This document shows, in pieces, positions 57,787 through 64,000 of a stretch of DNA of 64,000 bases; the stretch's first letter is position 1, and every line of letters begins with the position of its first letter. The notes under the pieces are model-generated. The model made no database searches and was not told the DNA's origin. It saw only the letters and a list, made by a program, of their open reading frames with translations. Origin of the DNA: Oenanthe sinensis. Taxonomy: Eukaryota; Streptophyta; Magnoliopsida; Apiales; Apiaceae. The position numbers were made by a program, and so were the translations under genes. Location of the stretch: the NCBI GenBank assembly GCA_028671895.1, contig CM053800.1:8019886-8083885 (forward strand), read 5' to 3'.

Positions 57787-60700
57787 GTATGCCTTACTGC
57801 TGCAAAAGATGTGTGGTATCTTGATAGTGGATGTTCACGTCATATGACCGGTAATAAGTCATTGTTGAACAACATTAGAAAGGTAGCCGCCGGAAGTGTA
57901 ACATTTGGAGATAGCAGTAAAGGCAACATCATTGGCATTGGGGATATTGGAAATGAAAGCTTTAAAATAACAAATGTACAATTAGTCACGGGACTAAAGT
58001 ACAACTTGCTTTCAATAAGTCAACTATGTGATAATGGTTGCAAAGTAGTCTTCCGGTCAACACATTGTTCTATTTACAATATAGACGGAAGACTAGCCTT
58101 AAATTGTCCACGTAACAAAAATGTATATACGTGTGACACTACGAAATATGAGAATGTATGTTTGGTATCCTTTAATGATGATCCATGGTTATGGCACCGA
58201 AGGTTGGGTCATGTAAACATGAAACTCATTAAGACTATATGTTCGAAAGAACATGTACGAGGATTACCGAAACTCAATTTCGTTAAAGATCACATATGTG
58301 AAGCTTGTGAAATTGGAAAACAAATAAGAGCAACTCATAAAGCCAAATTCATGGTGTCTACATTTAGACCACTTGAGCTATTACATATGGATCTCATTGG
58401 ACCTGTTCCCGTGCAAAGCCTAGGAGGAAGTCAATACACCCTAGTGGTTGTTGATGACTACTCTCGCTATACGTGGACTGAGTTCCTAAGGTCAAAGAGT
58501 GACGCATTTGAATCTTTCGCGGCTCTTTGCAAACGCATACAAAATCAACACAATAACTCGATTATCTATATCCGGACGGATCATGGAAAAGAGTTTGAAA
58601 ATGTAAAATTTGTTGATTTTTGTGAGGCGTATGGTATTACTCATAACTTTTCTGCACCTTATACACCTCAATCAAATGGGGTAGTTGAAAGGAAAAATAG
58701 AACGTTACAAGAAATGGCAACAACTATGCTTAATGAATATCGTCGGCCAAAATATTTTTGGGCCGAAATTATGTCTACTGCATGCCATGTTCTTAATAGA
58801 GTATTACTACGACCTATCAAAATGAAGACTCCTTATGAGCTTTATTTTGGTAAAACTCCTAAGCTTAGCTACTTCAAAGTTTTTGGAAGTAAGTGCTATA
58901 TCATGAATACTAAGGATTATCTAACGAAATTCGACCCTATATCTGGTGAGGGTGTCTTTCTAGGATATTCTAGTAATAGCAAATCTTATCGAGTTTTCAA
59001 TCTTAATACTTTAGTTGTGGAAGAATCAATGAATGTAGTATTCGATGAATCTAAACCAAACTTAAAGTTTAAATATTTGATAGAGGAGGAACCAGATTCA
59101 AATGGTCAAATTCCAAGTGATGTTGAAAATGTTATTCGACAAATTGGAGACATGAATCTTGGACTTTCAATTCCAAAGAATCCTCTTGAAAAAGTTGAGA
59201 ACGAACTTGAATTGCCTGTGGAAATTCCATTGCTTAAGGATCATCCTATAGACCGTGTCTTAGGGGACTTGACAAAAGGTGTTCAAACTCGTGCTCAAGT
59301 TCAAAACATTGTGAGTCACATGGCCTTTCTATCACAAATAGAACCCAAAACCGCAAAGGAAGCTTTATTATATGAGGATTGGATTTTTGCTATGCAAGAA
59401 GAGTTAAACCAATTCACTCATAATAAAGTTTGGGAACTAGTTCCACATCCCCCTGAAACTTCCATTATTGGAACAAAGTGGGTCTTTCATAACAAATTAG
59501 ACGAAAGTGGAACAGTGGTAAGGAATAAAGCACGTTTAGTTGCTCAAGGCTATACTCAAATGGAAGGAATAGATTTTGATGAAACCTATGCTCCCGTAGC
59601 TCGAATTGAATCAATTCGAATGTTTTTAGCCTACGCTTGTCATAAAGGTTTCAAAGTCTATCAAATGGATGTTAAATCTGCTTTCCTTAATGGTGTCTTA
59701 GAAGAAGAAGTATATGTAAGACAACCACCGGGATTTGAAGATCAATTACATCCTGAGTTTGTGTACAAATTGTACAAGGCTTTATACAGACTAAAGCAAG
59801 CTCCTAGAGCTTGGTATGAGAGGTTAAGCAAATTCCTAATTGAAAATGGTTTCAAAATAGGAGTTGTTGATACCACTCTCTTTACGAAGTATGAAGGTAA
59901 TGACATCTTGCTTGTTCAAATCTATGTAGATGATATTATCTTTGGTTCTACCAAGGAATCTCTATGTAAAGAATTCTCAGATATTATGAGTAAAGAATTT
60001 GAAATGAGTATGATGGGGGAATTAAATTTCTTTTTAGGATTGCAAATTAAGCAATCAGATGAAGGCATTCATATTTCACAATCGAAATATTGTAAAGAAA
60101 TGCTTAAGAAATTTGATATGGAAAATTGTAAAACAATTAGTACCCCTATGTCACCCGCCTTAAAAATGACGGAAGATCCTAGTGGTATTTCTGTAGATAC
60201 GAAGAAATATCGAGGAATGATCGGAAGTCTTCTCTATATCACAGCTAGTAGGCCTGACATACAATTTAGTATGTGTAAGTGTGCCCGCTTTCAAGTGAAC
60301 CCTAAGGAATCTCATGTAGCCGCTGTAAAGCGAATATTTAGATACCTCAAGGGAACCACTGAAATGGGTCTATGGTATCCGAAAGGACAACCATTTGACT
60401 TAGTGTGCTTTTCTGATTCGGATTATGCCGGTCACTTAATCGATAGAAAAAGCACAAGTGGTACGTGTCAGTTTCTTGGTGGATGCCTAGTTTCTTGGTT
60501 TTCTAAGAAACAAAATTCTGTATCCATATCCACTACAGAAGCTGAGTATATAGCAGCTGCAAAATGTTGTGCTCAAATCCTTTGGATGAAGCAAACACTA
60601 GCTGACTATATTGTGAAATTTGATGTAGTATCAATTCAATGTGATAATATAAGTGCAATCAATTTGAGTAAAAATTCTGTGTTGCACTCATTATCAAAAC

Positions 60701-60870
60701 ATATTGATATACGACATCATTTTCTACGAGACCATGTCTCGAAGGGCAATATTAAGATGGTATACATAGATACCGAACATAATATCGCCGATATCTTTAC
60801 AAAACCTTTGAGCTCAGAAAGATTCAACAAACTCCGTTTGGAGTTAGGTATGTTTGAGTGCTCAAAGTGA
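57787..60870 (+). CDS. Outer Copia element: pol
   Basis: An open frame of about 1027 codons after the gag-side stops, in the same phase as gag. I see no ATG of its own before the protease, so it was probably expressed as a fusion with gag. Domains in order: protease (WYLDSGCSRHMTG near residue 10), integrase zinc region (WHRRLGHV then CEACEIGK), integrase core (HMDLIGP, RTDHGKEFE, NGVVERKNR), reverse transcriptase (KWVFHNKLDESG, catalytic YVDDIIFGS near residue 712) and RNase H (STTEAEYIAA, HIDIRHHFLRDHV). All catalytic residues are present, but small changes at usually constant sites (LYRLKQ where LYGLKQ is common; HSLSKH where HSRTKH is common) suggest relaxed selection. PR-INT-RT-RH order and sequence place it with SIRE-type Copia elements. 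Confidence 0.93.
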   Translation, partial: VCLTAAKDVWYLDSGCSRHMTGNKSLLNNIRKVAAGSVTFGDSSKGNIIGIGDIGNESFKITNVQLVTGLKYNLLSISQLCDNGCKVVFRSTHCSIYNIDGRLALNCPRNKNVYTCDTTKYENVCLVSFNDDPWLWHRRLGHVNMKLIKTICSKEHVRGLPKLNFVKDHICEACEIGKQIRATHKAKFMVSTFRPLELLHMDLIGPVPVQSLGGSQYTLVVVDDYSRYTWTEFLRSKSDAFESFAALCKRIQNQHNNSIIYIRTDHGKEFENVKFVDFCEAYGITHNFSAPYTPQSNGVVERKNRTLQEMATTMLNEYRRPKYFWAEIMSTACHVLNRVLLRPIKMKTPYELYFGKTPKLSYFKVFGSKCYIMNTKDYLTKFDPISGEGVFLGYSSNSKSYRVFNLNTLVVEESMNVVFDESKPNLKFKYLIEEEPDSNGQIPSDVENVIRQIGDMNLGLSIPKNPLEKVENELELPVEIPLLKDHPIDRVLGDLTKGVQTRAQVQNIVSHMAFLSQIEPKTAKEALLYEDWIFAMQEELNQFTHNKVWELVPHPPETSIIGTKWVFHNKLDESGTVVRNKARLVAQGYTQMEGIDFDETYAPVARIESIRMFLAYACHKGFKVYQMDVKSAFLNGVLEEEVYVRQPPGFEDQLHPEFVYKLYKALYRLKQAPRAWYERLSKFLIENGFKIGVVDTTLFTKYEGNDILLVQIYVDDIIFGSTKESLCKEFSDIMSKEFEMSMMGELNFFLGLQIKQSDEGIHISQSKYCKEMLKKFDMENCKTISTPMSPALKMTEDPSGISVDTKKYRGMIGSLLYITASRPDIQFSMCKCARFQVNPKESHVAAVKRIFRYLKGTTEMGLWYPKGQPFDLVCFSDSDYAGHLIDRKSTSGTCQFLGGCLVSWFSKKQNSVSISTTEAEYIAAAKCCAQILWMKQTLADYIVKFDVVSIQCDNISAINLSKNSVLHSLSKHIDIRHHFLRDHVSKGNIKMVYIDTEHNIADIFTKPLSSERFNKLRLELGMFECSK

Positions 60871-63800
60871 GACACTAAGTGTCTTTAATTTTGTTGAATT
60901 AATTTTCAGTGAAATTTGTTCCGCTTGTGGTTTAGGTTATTATTTGACCGGATTTCAAGGTGAAATTCAGATTTGTCAATAATGACGTTAATTATAAGTT
61001 GTTCAAGCTTTATTGCGAAATTAAGCTCAATAAAATAATTTTAATTAACATAGCTATTGATTGGCCTTGGAATATTGTTTATTCCAAAACTCGGGAAAAT
61101 AGTGAGTGTTAATTAAATTGTCCCAAGAATTATTTTCTAAAACAAATTGTGGGAATTTAGAAATAAATCTCAAATTTAGAAAATATTTTTTTGGTTGATT
61201 ATCATTTTATAAAAATTAATTGCATTCTCTCTTGCAATTAAAATTATAAAATAATTTATAAAAATGAGAGAATATTTTATATATATTGATTACAATTTAC
61301 TTGTAATTAAAATATAAAATATAAAATTAATATTGAAAAATATATATTTGCATATATATACAAAAAAACAATATTAATTACATTCTTCAAACTGATTATT
61401 CTCAGCCCTTGGATTGAATAGGGATTCAATCACAACCATTCTTCTCTAAAATATAAATGGGAAATAAAATCTTTATTTTTCATTCTCTTTCCTAATTCTA
61501 GCCGCACAGTAGTTCTGTTCCATTGAAACCCTAATCCTCTCGTTTCTCAAATCGAGCGTATTCCATGAAGTTCTCGTTTAATTCATCCTCAAGATATCAT
61601 TCTATGGTTCAAGAGCATTCATTTGATATATATATCATCGCTACTTCAGTTCTAGACTGCTCGATTTAAATGGATTCAAGTTTGAGTCAAACCCCTAATT
61701 GCTCTCATGACTAGTTAAACAAGCTTGTGATTGCTTGATCAATGGACTCCAGTACTTGTCTGCTTTAGTCTTGAGTGCGTAACTATCCTCATAATATCAA
61801 GACCTGAAGGGACAAGACTCAAGAAGAGAAATTCGAAACAAACTTAAAGAAAAACAAAGCATAAGCTTGCTGAAAGAGGATTGCAGGTTATGAATCCTCC
61901 GCGAGGATCCATACAGGTATGTTCATGATCCTAAACAGGGGCATGACTCAGGTATGACCTTAAAATCTCTTGTACTTCATAACTTGAATGTGTTTCATTT
62001 ACTGAATTAACTGATAAACTCGAGTATAGATTATATATTATTTAAATGATCACAGTAGTGTCAAGCATCAGAAAGGTTTGGTATATGTGGTGTAGTTGTT
62101 GAAGTCAATCTATGATGATTATTCTCAGTTGAGTCAATTGATGAACCTGCTAAAAGTGAAATTAGTATAGTATTGACATGCCATGCTGAGTCCTTATGTA
62201 TGATATCTGATCTCATGAGTTCTAACTGCTATTTCTGAGACAGTTTTGTCTTCATCATGTGCTTCTTGGTTAACTAGTCTAATTGTCATCACTAGTGAAT
62301 CTTATCTAATCTCTTAATATATGAATTGGTATCTGTAATTTGTAATGAATTAGACTGGTTCACTACTTGATATTGTTTCCTAACTAGGATTGAGAAGAGA
62401 AATTATTTGTTTAATCTAAATTGATAATACTGGCTTTGTTAAATGCTGTCTTGGACTTAATTGTTTTGACTTACTTCAGGTCTGCAGTGATAAGAATATT
62501 AGGTCTGGTCATTAATTATTGACTGTGATAAAGACTGCTTATTATTGTGATTCCTAAAAGGCTAAACAAGGGCATCACTCTTAGGAACACAAATTATCAC
62601 ACTAAAATCACTTGGATCATGGACTGCCTTGATTAACATGATTGATCACTGATCTGTTCCCAGACCAACTGATCACATTAGAATCATATGCATTTTCTTT
62701 CTCATAAGTTTGTGCATTTATTGATTCTATAATTGGATTCTTAGACTGTGATTGCTACCTGAATACTTGTGCAAAGTTGCTTTTCTTACTTTACATGCTT
62801 GACTGTATCCATGCTTATCTGCAATCTATGAGATAATTATGTGCTTAACTTGGTCAAGTGACTATCTAGCTATAGTTGTACAAAAGATGTATTTATCTGC
62901 TAATTGAGCCTGTATAGCTAGAACATCTGAGCATTTTGTCCATGTTTATTTGATACATGTACCAGCAAGTAAATCTTGAATTATGTTCAGCTTGCCTATA
63001 TGTATAAATCCTTTCCTGCCAGATATTGTCAAGAATAAAGCATGCTAGTGTATCTCTTCATATACAAATTATCTGAAATTTCTGAAACCTAAATGATTTA
63101 TGGAAGAATGTTCTTGTAATTTGAGGTATGAAGATGATCTATCTGTTGTCTGTGCTTTGTGCTAAATAAAGTGTCAGTGCTAGCATGCCTTAATATTTGC
63201 ATATCTCTGAGTATTATTTGATTATAAACTCTGCAACATTGAGATAGGTCTGCAGATTTCTTAAAATACTAATTGCTAGTACTTGTCTACTCTGCTTGAA
63301 CTTACACTCTGTGCCAAAATGATTTTTTTTGAAACCAGTATGCCTGATTTTTAATGAAATGCAATATCTTATACATTCACTTACCTGTAACTTGAACTGT
63401 TTAACATAAGCATGCTCTGCAGTCCTTTATCTGATAACTTGCTGAGATTTTAGATTTGTATGCAGTAACAGGTACATAAGTATTGATATCTCTGCAATAT
63501 GCATGACTAAAGTGAACTGTTGCTATGTGCTGGCATGATTTTTATGGTTTGGTTGATAAGAAGATGTGCTTCTCATTAATTGAGGATGGTGTTAGTGTGT
63601 ACTTGTCAGTTTCTCAGTACTGTTCACAGTACAGTCCTCTGTACTTTAAATGTGCACTGTTATCTGCTACATGCTTTTACAATGTCCTTGCCTGATTAAA
63701 ATATATTTATTTATACATTAGTACTCAGAGTCTGTGCAGTAGGTATTTGCTTAATCAGATTGTGTGCAGAACCCTTACTTTCTTTTTGCCTTTATATTAT

Positions 63801-64000
63801 GGAATGTGTTTGCATTAGTTGTTCACAGAGTCTTAAATCCATTCCTAGTGCTGCATTAAATCTCTGAGCTTCATTCCATGTGTTTGTCTTCTTATTTATT
63901 ACTTCTCCTTGTGAGTCTGCTACATTCCATCTTAAATGGAAAGTAACTTTGTTGACACTAGTTTGTGTTTAGGGCAGTCAAACACCACCACTGGTCCTTC
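60871..64000 (+). other. Sequence downstream of outer pol, no gene recognised
   Basis: First comes about 500 bp of AT-rich sequence. Then 61380-61610 has the look of a plant 5' leader (CT-rich, GAAACCCTAATCCTCTCG), followed by about 2.4 kb of T-rich, intron-like sequence with many TGCATGC, CTGTGCA and TTGATCA words and no frame above 60 codons. In SIRE elements a third ORF and the 3' LTR would follow pol, but neither is identifiable. I did not find a copy of the outer LTR, so it lies beyond the window or is lost. Confidence 0.5.

Overview
This window is plant nuclear DNA, most likely from a eudicot with a repeat-rich genome. The signs are spliced genes for cell-wall glycoproteins, a canonical MIR319 foldback, AT-rich spacers full of Stowaway and Tourist type MITEs, and nested Copia and Gypsy LTR retrotransposons. 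I cannot name the species from the sequence.

Layout. 1-6.8 kb is old repeat debris. It holds an acidic minus-strand reading frame with two stops that runs off the left edge, a 1.1-kb non-autonomous hAT element with an exact 8-bp target duplication, a decayed Ty3/gypsy gag-protease fragment on the minus strand, and LTR-like AT-rich sequence. 6.8-14.8 kb is spacer with several MITEs and one real RNA gene, a MIR319 locus at about 12.3-12.5 kb. 14.9-20.4 kb is the gene island: a secreted fasciclin-like protein gene (+) faces, tail to tail, a four-exon GT14 glycosyltransferase gene (-). Both products are expected to act on or in arabinogalactan proteins of the cell wall. The GT14 gene has a GC-AG intron and a 428-bp solo LTR in its first intron. 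20.4-24 kb is MITE-rich spacer.

24 kb to the right edge is a retrotransposon nest of SIRE-like Copia elements. An outer element (O, plus strand) has its 5' LTR split by a young non-autonomous element (E1, 26351-38977; two 1462-bp LTRs in which I see two differences). Its gag region is split by an opposite-strand, nearly complete element (E3, 43072-57610; LTRs of 1302 and 1281 bp). Both insertions have clean 5-bp target duplications (GTGGT and GAAAC). E3 has gag, pol and a long third ORF of unknown function that lies behind what looks like its own promoter. O continues with gag tail and pol to 60870; its 3' LTR is not in the window.

The most unusual signal is RNA-like structure in non-coding parts of these elements. 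Element O carries two separate arrays of short hairpins in its LTR (six units at 25844-26327, and six units at 39582-39962 plus a further perfect hairpin at 40041-40060). The leader of E1 carries a third array (about 28034-28840). In all three the stems change in a compensatory way between copies, which suggests selection or homogenisation of structured RNA. I do not know of this being described. Everything here was read by eye, without alignment, folding or database search.
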